Assembly (NCBI GenBank): GCA_035551935.1
Contig: DASZMJ010000487.1
Span: 1-16,709 of the forward strand
Source: DASZMJ01 sp035551935
Lineage (GTDB): Bacteria; Planctomycetota; Planctomycetia; Isosphaerales; Isosphaeraceae
Direction: 5' to 3'
DNA length: 16,709 bases
Translations under genes and position numbers: made by a program
Shown here: positions 6,721 through 14,136 of the stretch, one piece after another
Position numbering within the stretch: position 1 is the stretch's first letter
How the letters are laid out: each line of letters opens with the position of its first letter
The notes under the pieces: generated by a model
What the model saw: only the letters and a program-made list of their open reading frames with translations
What the model was told of the DNA's origin: nothing
Databases searched by the model: none

Positions 6721-8298
6721 TTGCAAGCCCCCCCGCCCCGACCCCGGACCCGGTCGCAGGCCGCGGTCGACCGCCTGCTCGGCGCCCTGCTGGCGACCTT
6801 GCTCGTCGGTTCGGCGTTGGCGTTCGGCGGGGCGACCTGGTGGGCCCCGCCGGCCTTGGCGGCGCTGACGACCCTGGCCGTCGCCGCCGGCTTGCTCCGG
6901 GCCTGGCTCGGCGGGGGCTGCGAGATTCCTCGGAGCCCGCTGATCGTCCTGGGGGCCCTGGCGATCGGCCTGGCCGTCGTGCAGCTCGCCCCGTTGCCGG
7001 CGCGGCTGGCCGAGCGGCTCTCGCCGAGGGCCCGGGCGTTGTACGCCGTGGGGGCCCTGCCCGACCGCGTCCTGGCCGACGACCCGACGGCCCCCTTGCC
7101 CGAGCCGGCCGCGAGCCGGTCGCCCGCGACGGTGGACCGGCCCGCGACCTTGCGATGGCTGGCCGGGGCCATCGTTTGCCTGGCCCTGTTCGCCGTCGCG
7201 GCCCGGTACGCCGACCGGCTCGGCCACGCGCTGGTCATCTGGGGAAGCCTCGTCACCGCCTTCGGGCTGACGACGGCGCTGGCCTTGGTCCAGCTCGCGG
7301 GGGGCTCGGCGACGCTCTTCGGCCTGGTCGACCCGGGCCGGGGGCCGTCGTGGGGCCCGTCGATGGCCGACCTGGCGACCATCCCGAACACGACCGCTCT
7401 TCGCGTCGTCGCCCCGCCGGCGACCTTGCGGACGTCGTGGGCCCTGGCGGTGCCGGACCGACCTTACCATCTCGGAACCTTGATGGGAGGGCCCGGCGCG
7501 TACCTGGCCCTTGGGACCCTGGCGATCCCGCTGGCGTTCGGCCTGGCCTTGCAACTGCTGGCCCCGCGCGGGAGCCGCCTGGGCCTCCGCGACCGGCTCC
7601 GCGAGTCGGGCCAGGGGGGATTGGTGATCCTCTTGCTGGCCGTAACCGTCGCCGGCTCGGCACTCTGCGGGGCGCTGGGGGGATGGTCGTGGGCGTTGCC
7701 GCTGATGGCGGCTTTGTTCGTGGCGGGCCTGCCGGGGGCGTGGGCGTCGGGTCTGCGCTGGGGGGCGGTCGCGCTCACGGCGACGGCCCTGATCACGGTC
7801 GGTGTCGGGGTGGTCGCGGGCGATCGGCTCGGCCCCCCCGAGCCGGGCAGACCGCTCGAGGCCCGCGCCGATGGGGCGATGGTCCGGTCCGCCCGGCGGA
7901 TCGCGGCCCGGGTCGCGCGGGACTTCCCGATCGTCGGCGCCGGCCTCGGCACCTTCCCGACGATCGCGCCGTATTTCAAGACGACCGACCAGGCGCCGAC
8001 GACCGCGCACAGCACCGCGCTCCGCTGGGCCGCCGAGTCGGGCGCGGCGGGCCTGGCCCTGCTCGCCCTGGCGGCCCTGTGGTGCCTGGTGCGGCTGCCG
8101 GGTGCCCTGCGCCGCGTCGGCACGGCCGACCGGCACCTCGCCCTCGGCGTCGTCGGCGCCGCGGCCGGTTTCCTCGCCTCTTCGGCCCTGCACTGGACCG
8201 CCGAGCTCCCCGCGACCTGCCTGGCCGCCTGCGCCTTCGCCGGCACCTGCGACCGCTGGCTCGCCGGGGGCACGGACCTGTTCGTCGAACGGGATTAA
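6721..8298 (+). CDS. Wzy / O-antigen ligase-like polysaccharide polymerase
   Basis: The 525-aa protein has about ten to twelve hydrophobic segments spread over its length. Near the C-terminus it has the pattern PIVGAGLGTF, then a periplasmic-loop-like stretch with THAHS-type residues (TAHSTALRWAAESG), then more membrane helices. This Gly-rich/His/Glu pattern is typical of the Wzy_C (O-antigen ligase) superfamily, whose members join or polymerise lipid-linked oligosaccharides on the outer face of the inner membrane. The gene follows the co-polymerase after 29 bp, the expected partner order. The start is TTG, supported by GGAGG 7 nt upstream. An alanine/proline-rich segment at about 110-140 looks like an extramembrane loop. 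Sequence in this family diverges strongly, so I cannot tell polymerase from ligase; the context favours polymerase. The stop TAA lies at the edge of the AT-rich island. Confidence 0.82.
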   Translation: MQAPPPRPRTRSQAAVDRLLGALLATLLVGSALAFGGATWWAPPALAALTTLAVAAGLLRAWLGGGCEIPRSPLIVLGALAIGLAVVQLAPLPARLAERLSPRARALYAVGALPDRVLADDPTAPLPEPAASRSPATVDRPATLRWLAGAIVCLALFAVAARYADRLGHALVIWGSLVTAFGLTTALALVQLAGGSATLFGLVDPGRGPSWGPSMADLATIPNTTALRVVAPPATLRTSWALAVPDRPYHLGTLMGGPGAYLALGTLAIPLAFGLALQLLAPRGSRLGLRDRLRESGQGGLVILLLAVTVAGSALCGALGGWSWALPLMAALFVAGLPGAWASGLRWGAVALTATALITVGVGVVAGDRLGPPEPGRPLEARADGAMVRSARRIAARVARDFPIVGAGLGTFPTIAPYFKTTDQAPTTAHSTALRWAAESGAAGLALLALAALWCLVRLPGALRRVGTADRHLALGVVGAAAGFLASSALHWTAELPATCLAACAFAGTCDRWLAGGTDLFVERD

Positions 8299-8324
8299 AA
8301 CAGGCAAATACTAACATTTATATT
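8295..8324 (+). promoter_or_regulatory. Candidate promoter in an AT-rich island upstream of the FHA gene
   Basis: TTAAAA at 8295-8300 and TATATT at 8319-8324 are spaced 18 bp apart. They match the consensus at 4/6 and 5/6 positions. The surrounding 8296-8364 stretch has 15 G/C in 69 bases by my count, against a very GC-rich background. Short A- and T-tracts recur at roughly 10-bp steps, which suggests bent DNA. This is the most promoter-like stretch of the window. It would drive the FHA, exosortase, EpsI and GMD genes separately from the upstream block. Confidence 0.5.
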
Positions 8325-8338
8325 TAATTTTTAAATTC

Positions 8339-8364
8339 TGTCATTTAACATTGAAAACCTGACA
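8339..8364. promoter_or_regulatory. Possible operator: TGTCA-N16-TGACA dyad
   Basis: TGTCA at 8339-8343 and its reverse complement TGACA at 8360-8364 frame an AT-rich 16-bp spacer, just downstream of the candidate -10 box. The layout fits a dimeric regulator site, but no regulator is known. Five-base half sites can arise by chance. Confidence 0.3.
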
Positions 8365-8366
8365 TT

Positions 8367-8390
8367 CCGGAGGATGGACCGCGTCTCCGG
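8367..8390 (+). repeat. Leader hairpin before the FHA gene
   Basis: CCGGAG at 8367-8372 pairs with CTCCGG at 8385-8390 around a 12-nt loop. The stem hides a GGAGG sequence that would otherwise look like a ribosome site. That supports use of the downstream CGGAG (8406-8410) and the ATG at 8421. Confidence 0.35.
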
Positions 8391-8420
8391 TGCTTGTCCC
8401 ACGGACGGAGTCTTCCCGCG

Positions 8421-10862
8421 ATGCCCGAGGCCACGCTGCTGCATATCCAGGCGCGCGATTCGGGCGCGGCCCGGGTGATGGAGCTGCCCGGGGTCGCGGT
8501 GCGGATCGGGCGGGGGGCGGAGTGCGAGGTGCGGCTGGGGGAGCCGGCGCTGGCGGAGGTGCAGTGCCTGCTACGGCGGCGGGGCGGGTCCTGGCACGTC
8601 CAGCCGGTCGGGCCGCCGGGCCGGGTCTCGATCGGTGGCCGGGCCGTCGAGCACCAGCGGCCGCTGCCGATGGGCGTCCCCTTGCGGGTCGGCGACACCT
8701 GGCTGACCCTCCGGCCCGCCGAGCCGACCGTCCCCTCCTGGGGCCGGCACGACCCCCCGGGGCACGGGGCGAGCGTCAATGCACCCGCGGCCGACGCCGC
8801 GCAGGACCTCGAACGCGACCGGCTCCGCCGCTGGGAGGCCCGGCTCGGCCGCCGCGAGCGCTGGCTCCGCGACCGCCTCGACCGGCGCCGCGAGGGGCTC
8901 CGTCGCCGCGCCGGCGGGGCCGCCGAGGTGCCGACGACCGCTGGGCCGGTCGAGGCGTCGAACGAGCCCGAGGACGTATCGGACCAGGTTCCCGTTGAAC
9001 ATGAGACCGAACCACCGCCGATCGCCGAGCTCGCCGCGACGACCGCGATCGGGCCGAGCTTCGAGGAGGTCGAGGACGTCCTGGCCGGCGCGGGCGACCC
9101 GCTGCCCGCGCCGGGCCCTGCCGAGGTTGACGTGGAGGCCCGCGCCGAGGTCGAGCCGCCGCCGCGGCCGGCCGGGCCGGTGCCGTTGCTGGAGATCGAG
9201 TGGGCGATCACGCCGGGGCCGGTCGTCGCGGAGCCGGCGGCCGAACCGACGGGCGTCTCGGAGCCGGAGATCAGCGACCCTTCGACCGAGCCCGCTCCCA
9301 CAGAACGCGCGGAGTCCGTCTTCCCCCCTCTCCCAGTGGGAGAGGGCCGGGGTGAGGGTCCGCCGCCTGATTCTCCAGGCGATGGACCCTCACCCCGGCC
9401 CAGGGGGAGAGGGGGTGAAGGCGATTCGCTGGTGGCGCGGGTCTTCGGGTGGTTGAGGCCGGGCCCGCCGGCTCCTGTCGCCGAGCCGCGGCCGACCGTG
9501 GCCGATGCGCCGGAGGGCCTTCCCGAGCCGGGGCGCGTCCAAGACAGCACGTCGAATCCGCGGCCCGAGGAACTCCCGCGCGAAGTCGAGGTCGCGCCGG
9601 AGCCGGCGGGGATCGTCGAGCCGATCGAGCCGATCGCGTCGGAGCCGGTCGTCGCGGACGGCCCGCGCGAGCGAGCGGAGTGGCCGTCGGCGAAGGCGAT
9701 CTTCGCTGCGCAAGCACCGAGGCCGAATCCGGGCCCGGTGAAGGTGAAGGCGAGGGCGAAGGCGGCGAGAGACATCGTGCCGACGGCGGGGGTGGCGCCT
9801 CGGGGATGGAAGGTGCCGGGGTTCCGCTGGATCGGGCCGCCGTTGATCGCGGCGGCCTTGGTCTCGGGGGCGGGCGGGACCTGGCTGGCCTGGGCCTGGG
9901 CCCGCGACGAGCAGGCCGCCGGCGCCGTCGTCGACCGCCTGCTCGTCGATCGCCGGCCGCTGGCCCCCGAGGATGCCGCGGCGATGGTCGAGGCGGCGCC
10001 GACCGGGACGTCGTGGTGGCGATCGACGGCGGGGCATCTCTTGCTCCGGGCCGTCGTCGCCGAGCGATCCGGCGACGCCGAAGGGGGCCGGGCGTTGCTC
10101 GACGCGGCCCGGGGCGCCGCGCCGCTGGAGCCGGGGGTGCGATTCGCCCTGGCACACCTGGACGAAGGATCGCCGGCCGGGGCCCTGGGCCTGAGCCGCG
10201 ACGTCGCCCCCTTGGCGTGGACGGGCCGACGGCTGCTCGACGCGGGCAAGCTCGAGGCCGGCCTGCGGGCCTATCGCGCGGCGTTGGACCTCGCGGCCGG
10301 GGCCGAGCCGGCGCGCCTGCCGTACCCGGCCTTCCTCGACGACCCGCGTACCCGGCGCTACGCCTTGCCGCGCGAGGCCCTGATCGGCCCGGTCGTCCGC
10401 GACCTGGCCGGCCGCGACGACTGGCCCTTCGAGCGGTGGTCGGCCGCCCTGCCCGACTCGGCGGTCGTGGCCCTGGCCGCGGGGCGGGCGTTGCTCGAAA
10501 GAGACTCGCCCGACGCCCCGAAGGTACTGGAGCAAGCCCTTGCCGCTCCCGAGCCGGCCGAGGGCCGGGCGCGGGCCGAGCACCTGGCCGCGACGGCCGA
10601 GGCGCTGGCGCTGCTGGGGCGCTGGGACGAGGCCGAGCGCGGCTATCGCGAGGCGATCGCCGCGGGCGTCGACGACCGCGACCGCCGCGCCTGGCAGTTC
10701 AACCTCGCCGAGGTCCGCGGCCGGCTCGGCGACGACGCCGGCCGCGACGAGGCCCGCGCCGCCGCCAAGGGCAACGACCCCAACGACGAGATCGCCCGCC
10801 GCGCCGCCCGCGCCCAGCACGAGGCCGGCGGCGGCCGGGACCGCGAGCCGCTCCGGAGATGA
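8421..10862 (+). CDS. FHA domain – linker – transmembrane – TPR protein
   Basis: The 813-aa protein starts with an FHA-like domain (about 1-105): IGRGAECEVRL, a region aligned with GSWHVQPVG, then VSIGG and VGDTWLTL. FHA domains bind phosphothreonine peptides. A basic, probably coiled segment follows (about 127-165), then a long Pro/Glu/Ala-rich linker (about 175-465), one transmembrane helix (about 472-493) and an Ala-rich helical C-terminus with TPR-like repeats (for example LLGRWDEAERGYREAIAAG near 730-748). Basic residues before the helix suggest the FHA part is cytoplasmic and the TPR part periplasmic. I chose ATG 8421 because CGGAG lies 10 nt upstream; an in-frame TTG at 8394 would add nine residues but has no well-placed ribosome site. 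The linker contains an in-frame palindromic repeat at 9326-9416. I recognise no named gene. A scaffold for the exopolysaccharide/exosortase machinery is an inference from position. Confidence 0.85.
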   Translation: MPEATLLHIQARDSGAARVMELPGVAVRIGRGAECEVRLGEPALAEVQCLLRRRGGSWHVQPVGPPGRVSIGGRAVEHQRPLPMGVPLRVGDTWLTLRPAEPTVPSWGRHDPPGHGASVNAPAADAAQDLERDRLRRWEARLGRRERWLRDRLDRRREGLRRRAGGAAEVPTTAGPVEASNEPEDVSDQVPVEHETEPPPIAELAATTAIGPSFEEVEDVLAGAGDPLPAPGPAEVDVEARAEVEPPPRPAGPVPLLEIEWAITPGPVVAEPAAEPTGVSEPEISDPSTEPAPTERAESVFPPLPVGEGRGEGPPPDSPGDGPSPRPRGRGGEGDSLVARVFGWLRPGPPAPVAEPRPTVADAPEGLPEPGRVQDSTSNPRPEELPREVEVAPEPAGIVEPIEPIASEPVVADGPRERAEWPSAKAIFAAQAPRPNPGPVKVKARAKAARDIVPTAGVAPRGWKVPGFRWIGPPLIAAALVSGAGGTWLAWAWARDEQAAGAVVDRLLVDRRPLAPEDAAAMVEAAPTGTSWWRSTAGHLLLRAVVAERSGDAEGGRALLDAARGAAPLEPGVRFALAHLDEGSPAGALGLSRDVAPLAWTGRRLLDAGKLEAGLRAYRAALDLAAGAEPARLPYPAFLDDPRTRRYALPREALIGPVVRDLAGRDDWPFERWSAALPDSAVVALAAGRALLERDSPDAPKVLEQALAAPEPAEGRARAEHLAATAEALALLGRWDEAERGYREAIAAGVDDRDRRAWQFNLAEVRGRLGDDAGRDEARAAAKGNDPNDEIARRAARAQHEAGGGRDREPLRR
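9326..9416. repeat. REP-like palindromic repeat inserted in frame in the FHA gene
   Basis: Positions 9344-9361 are the exact reverse complement of 9384-9401 (18 bp). The stem continues inside as CGCCTG 9364-9369 with CAGGCG 9376-9381. On the left is a further 9-bp hairpin, CCCTCTCCC 9326-9334 with GGGAGAGGG 9338-9346. On the right a shortened copy of the same G/A-rich box is seen. This motif type (CTCTCCC...GGGAGAGGG..GGGGTGAGGG) is familiar as an interspersed palindromic repeat in GC-rich bacteria. It is translated here as PPLPVGEGRGEG followed by PSPRPRGRGGEG, without breaking the frame. Confidence 0.8.
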
Positions 10863-10864
10863 AG

Positions 10865-10901
10865 GGTCCGGACGAGACAGCCCCCCTTTCTCGTCCGGAC
10901 C
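10865..10901 (+). terminator. 12-bp hairpin after the FHA gene
   Basis: GGTCCGGACGAG at 10865-10876 is the exact reverse complement of CTCGTCCGGACC at 10890-10901, with a 13-nt loop. It starts 2 bases after the FHA stop codon and ends about 50 nt before the exosortase start. No T-run follows, so termination may be partial. The alternative is an mRNA-stabilising element between two co-transcribed genes. Confidence 0.5.
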
Positions 10902-10953
10902 TCGAAGATGAACCGCCCGCGACGAGGACTCTTGGGAAAAGGACCGACGGACG

Positions 10954-11922
10954 ATGGCACTGATCTCCGCGACGACGCCCGACCGGGCCGCGCCCCCAAC
11001 GGCCCCGGCCGCGCCGCCCGGGCCGCCGCTCTGGGCCCTGCTCCGCGACGCCTGCGCGCGGCCGGGGCGCCGGGCGACGGCCGTCGGCGGCGCGGCCTGC
11101 CTGGGGCTGCTCGGGGCGGTCTTCTGGGCCAATCTGCGGCACTTCGCGTATGTCTGGGCGACCGACGGCAATTACTCGCACGGCTTCCTCGTCCCGTTGA
11201 TGAGCCTGTATTTCGCCAACGAGGCCGCCCGCCGCGGCCCGGTGTCGGTGCGTGGAGGGGCGTGGCTCGGGACGGCGTTGCTGGCGACGGCGATGCTGGG
11301 CAAGCTGGCGACGGTCCTCGTCCCGGTGGGGATCGTCGGCGACCTGGCGCTGTTGCTCGGCCTGGCGGGCCTCTGCGCGCTCCTGGCCGGCCGCGAGGCG
11401 CTGCGGCGGTACGGCTTCGCGCTGGGGTTCCTGGCGTTCATGGTGCCCTTGCCCGTCCACCTCTACACGACGATCGCCTCGCCGTTGCAAGGGGTGGTCA
11501 GCCGGATCGCGGCGGCGATCCTGAACGCGACGGGGATACCCGTCTTGGCCGAGGGGAACCTGCTAACGTTGCCCGGGGACGTGCGGATGTTCGTCGCCGA
11601 GGCGTGCAGCGGGATGCGGCAACTGACCGGCTTCCTCGCGCTCACGGCCGCCGTGGCCTACCTGGCGCCGCGGCCGTCGTGGTATCGCGCGGTGGTCGTG
11701 CTCGCGGCGGTGCCGGTGGCCTTGACGGCCAACGTGGCGCGGGTGACGTTGACCGGCTGGATCATGAGCTACGACCCGAGGCTCGCCCTGGGGACGTTCC
11801 ACACGGTCGAGGGGCTGTTGATGATGGGCTTCGGCCTGGCGCTCCTGTCGCTCGGCTGCAAGGGGCTGGACCTGATCGCCGGGGCGACCGGCGGGATCAA
11901 GCATCCGGAGGTGACGCGATGA
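10954..11922 (+). CDS. Exosortase (EpsH/Xrt family transpeptidase)
   Basis: Exosortases are multi-pass membrane cysteine transpeptidases thought to cleave and anchor proteins with a C-terminal PEP-CTERM-like signal. The 322-aa protein has about eight hydrophobic segments, the NYSHG motif at 73-77, and the full catalytic set: Cys218 in AEACSGMRQL, Arg263 in ANVARVTLTG and His283 in GTFHTVEG. The length is typical for a single-domain exosortase without a fused EpsI part. AAAGGA lies about 10 nt before the ATG at 10954. The downstream epsI overlaps its stop codon by 4 bp (ATGA), so the two are translationally coupled. Exosortases commonly occur next to exopolysaccharide genes, as here. No substrate protein with a C-terminal sorting signal is encoded in the window. 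I cannot assign the Xrt subtype. Confidence 0.93.
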   Translation: MALISATTPDRAAPPTAPAAPPGPPLWALLRDACARPGRRATAVGGAACLGLLGAVFWANLRHFAYVWATDGNYSHGFLVPLMSLYFANEAARRGPVSVRGGAWLGTALLATAMLGKLATVLVPVGIVGDLALLLGLAGLCALLAGREALRRYGFALGFLAFMVPLPVHLYTTIASPLQGVVSRIAAAILNATGIPVLAEGNLLTLPGDVRMFVAEACSGMRQLTGFLALTAAVAYLAPRPSWYRAVVVLAAVPVALTANVARVTLTGWIMSYDPRLALGTFHTVEGLLMMGFGLALLSLGCKGLDLIAGATGGIKHPEVTR

Positions 11923-12584
11923 GCCCGACGCGGAGGGCCCTCTTGGGCGTCGCGATCCTCGCCGTGGGCCTCGGGGCCGAGGCGGCGCTGGAGCGGGCGA
12001 CGACGGCGCCGAGGCCGCCGTTGAAGCGAGCCCTGGCGACGATCCCGGCCGAGCTGGGCGACTGGGTCGGTCGCGACGTGCCGCTGGACCCGGAGATCCT
12101 CGAGAAGACGCAGGCCGATGATTATTTGAACCGGCTCTACGAGGACCGCCGCCGCCCCGGCCGGGCGGTGACGGTCTGGATCAACTACTCGAGGCACGGC
12201 CTGAACCTGCGGCACTCGCCCGAGGTCTGCCTGCCGTCGGGGGGCTGGGAGAAGGTCGAGTCGCGTTGCCGCGAGGTGACGCTCGACGGCGGCCGGTCGC
12301 GGATGACCCGGCTCGGCTACAGGAAAGGTGAACTGGCCCAGACCGTCGGGTTTTGGTACTACATCTTCGGCGAAGGGCGGTGGGAGCACTACGTCCGCTC
12401 CCTGCCGATCACCAGCCGGAGCAGCCACGGCCGGACCACCTGCGGCTCGGGCCTGACCGTCGAGGTCTTCGCCCCGGGCGAGGCCGACGGCGACGGCGAG
12501 GCCCCCCGCGAGTTCGCCGAGGCGTTGCTCGGCGCGCTGGAGCCGCTGCTGCCCGAGGATCGGGCCCAGTACCATATCCCGTGA
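11919..12584 (+). CDS. epsI: EpsI family exosortase-associated protein
   Basis: EpsI proteins accompany exosortases in exopolysaccharide loci, either fused to the C-terminus or as a separate gene; their biochemical role is not settled. The 221-aa product has one N-terminal hydrophobic helix (about 5-25), then a periplasmic-type domain with IPAELGDWVGRD and the family signature NYSRHGLNLRHSPEVCLPSGGWE, in which H99, C104, P106 and G109-W110 are the characteristic residues. FWYYIFGE follows in the middle. The start ATG at 11919 overlaps the exosortase stop and has GGAGG at 11907-11911, 7 nt upstream, which fixes it over longer readings of the same frame. It lies 41 bp before the GDP-mannose dehydratase gene and is likely in the same transcript. 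Confidence 0.9.
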   Translation: MSPTRRALLGVAILAVGLGAEAALERATTAPRPPLKRALATIPAELGDWVGRDVPLDPEILEKTQADDYLNRLYEDRRRPGRAVTVWINYSRHGLNLRHSPEVCLPSGGWEKVESRCREVTLDGGRSRMTRLGYRKGELAQTVGFWYYIFGEGRWEHYVRSLPITSRSSHGRTTCGSGLTVEVFAPGEADGDGEAPREFAEALLGALEPLLPEDRAQYHIP

Positions 12585-12625
12585 CCCCTTCGCAGGATCG
12601 CAATCGAAAGGACGGAAGCCGAACC

Positions 12626-13639
12626 ATGAAGCGCGCCCTGATCACCGGGATCACGGGGCAGGATGGCTCGTACCTCGCCGAATTCCTGCTGGGCAAGCCC
12701 GACTACGAGGTCCACGGCGTCGTCCGCCGCTCCAGCTCCTTGAACCGCCAGCGGATCGACCACCTCGGCGCCGACCCGAGCTACCACGGCCGCTACCAGC
12801 TCCACTACGCCGACCTTGCCGACGCCTCGAGCCTAGCGATGCTGATGGAGCAGCTCCGCCCCGACGAGGTCTACAACCTCGGCGCGCAGAGCCACGTCCG
12901 CGTCTCGTTCGACCAGCCGCTGTACACCGCCGACGTCGTCGGCCTGGGCACGCTCCGGATCCTCGAGGCGGTCCGGCAACTGAACCGGAGCCAGCCGGTG
13001 AAGTTCTACCAGGCCTCCAGCTCCGAGATGTTCGGCGCCGCCCCGCCGCCGCAGGGGATGGATACCCCGTTCCACCCCCGCAGCCCGTACGCCTGCGCCA
13101 AGCTCTACGGCCACTGGCAGACGGTCAACTACCGCGAGGCCTACAAGCTGTTCGCCTGCTCGGGCATCCTCTTCAACCACGAGAGTCCTCGCCGCGGCGA
13201 GTCGTTCGTCACCCGCAAGATCACCCTCGGCGCGGCGCGGATCAAGGAAGGGCTCCAGAAGAAGCTCGTCATGGGCAACCTCGACGCCAAGCGCGACTGG
13301 GGCTTCGCCGGCGACTACGTCCGCGCCATGTGGATGATGCTCCAGCAGGACACGCCCGACGACTACATCGTCGCCACCGGCGAGGCGTACTCCGTCAAGG
13401 AGTTCCTCGAGTGGGCCTTCGGCATGGTCGACCTCGACTACCGCGACTTCGTCGAGCAGGACCCCCGCTACATGCGCCCCTCCGAGGTCGACCACCTTCT
13501 CGGCGACCCCTCCAAGGCCCGGCAGAAGCTCGGCTGGGAGCCCGAGGTCAGCACCCAGGAACTCTGCCGCATGATGGTCGAGCACGACCTCGAGCTCGCC
13601 CGCCGTGAGAAGTATTACCTGAGCTATCAGCCGGTCTGA
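12626..13639 (+). CDS. gmd: GDP-mannose 4,6-dehydratase
   Basis: This short-chain dehydrogenase family enzyme converts GDP-D-mannose to GDP-4-keto-6-deoxymannose using bound NADP, the first step to GDP-fucose, GDP-rhamnose and related sugars. The 337-aa protein has the nucleotide-binding TGITGQDG at 7-14, the GMD-specific RRSSSLNRQRIDHL near 34-47, the active-site run SSSEMFG at 131-137 with S132/E134, and Y155xxxK159 in PYACAKLYG. Motifs such as GILFNHESPRRGESFVTRKI and KRDWGFAGDYV are near-diagnostic for GMD. The length is normal (about 340-370). It is the last gene of the block and would supply a deoxysugar nucleotide for the polymer. No partner such as fucose synthase or RMD is in the window. 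The start is ATG 12626 with a weak AAAGGA 13 nt upstream. Confidence 0.96.
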   Translation: MKRALITGITGQDGSYLAEFLLGKPDYEVHGVVRRSSSLNRQRIDHLGADPSYHGRYQLHYADLADASSLAMLMEQLRPDEVYNLGAQSHVRVSFDQPLYTADVVGLGTLRILEAVRQLNRSQPVKFYQASSSEMFGAAPPPQGMDTPFHPRSPYACAKLYGHWQTVNYREAYKLFACSGILFNHESPRRGESFVTRKITLGAARIKEGLQKKLVMGNLDAKRDWGFAGDYVRAMWMMLQQDTPDDYIVATGEAYSVKEFLEWAFGMVDLDYRDFVEQDPRYMRPSEVDHLLGDPSKARQKLGWEPEVSTQELCRMMVEHDLELARREKYYLSYQPV

Positions 13640-13674
13640 ACATCCGGACGGTCGCCCCAAAACCTCCCTGACCA

Positions 13675-13759
13675 ACCCGAGGCGCCAGCGAGGGCGCCCA
13701 TCCTCCCACGGCCAGCCGAGCCGGGCCCGGGGGTGGGCGCCCTCGCTGGCGCTTCGGGT
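13675..13759. repeat. Large 26-bp inverted repeat after gmd
   Basis: Positions 13675-13700 pair with 13734-13759 over 26 bp, with a single G-U type mismatch. The 33-nt loop itself holds the palindrome CCGGGCCCGG. The element begins 36 bp after the gmd stop codon, so in RNA it would be a strong hairpin able to end or protect the exopolysaccharide transcript. No T-tract follows. The GCCAGCGAGGGCGCC core looks like an interspersed repeat of the host genome, but this is the only copy here. Confidence 0.7.
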
Positions 13760-14061
13760 GGATCAGAAGTCCGCGGCCTCATATCTGTGATGGATGCGTG
13801 ATTCGAGGCGTTCGGCTCAGGGCGGAGGCTGCGAGATCGGACGAACCGCGGGGGCCTGCCGGCCGTATGTTAAACTTGGTCGATTCCGCCGATCGCGGCG
13901 GGATGGCCGGAGCCCCGGCCGTGGGGGCCTTCTCTCATTCTTTCCCTTCCGCTCGGACCAGAGACAAACTCGGGACGGCCGGGGAACTCCCTGCACCGGC
14001 ATGGCGTCGAATGGGTTGTGGCCCCCGGCGGCCGGGCGCGGCCGAGGGGTCGCACCGATCG

Positions 14062-14090
14062 TTGACGGCGCCGGGGCGCGCTGCTAGCGT
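14062..14090 (+). promoter_or_regulatory. Candidate promoter for the pilM-like gene
   Basis: TTGACG at 14062-14067 and TAGCGT at 14085-14090 are 17 bp apart, with TG one base before the -10 box (extended -10). The -35 matches at 5/6, the -10 only at 3/6. The spacing and position (about 105 nt before the start codon) are good. This is moderate evidence only. Confidence 0.33.
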
Positions 14091-14136
14091 TGGACGTCCT
14101 TTCCGCTCGCCGAGCCCGCTCGACCGACCCCCGCGT

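Noticed and set aside
6339..8327. A 662-codon open frame overlapping the Wzy-like gene in another frame
   Set aside because: Arg/Gly/Pro-rich shadow; the 6721-8298 frame gives membrane helices and a Wzy_C-like motif with a good ribosome site.
8394..8420. TTG start adding nine residues to the FHA protein
   Set aside because: The nearest GGAGG is 20 nt upstream and lies in a hairpin, while ATG 8421 has CGGAG at a proper distance and begins just before the FHA fold.
8374..8478. Small open frame starting ATG at 8374 as a possible leader peptide
   Set aside because: The ribosome-site-like GGAG directly abuts the ATG with no spacing, and the ~34-codon product shows no attenuation-type codon run.
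10908..12584. A longer EpsI reading that starts upstream of the exosortase and could suggest a fusion
   Set aside because: The added part overlaps the exosortase gene out of frame and is low complexity. ATG 11919 with GGAGG 7 nt upstream gives a normal EpsI.
13794..14087. Small open frames between gmd and the pilM-like gene
   Set aside because: No ribosome site, no motif, and Arg/Gly-rich composition typical of non-coding frames here.
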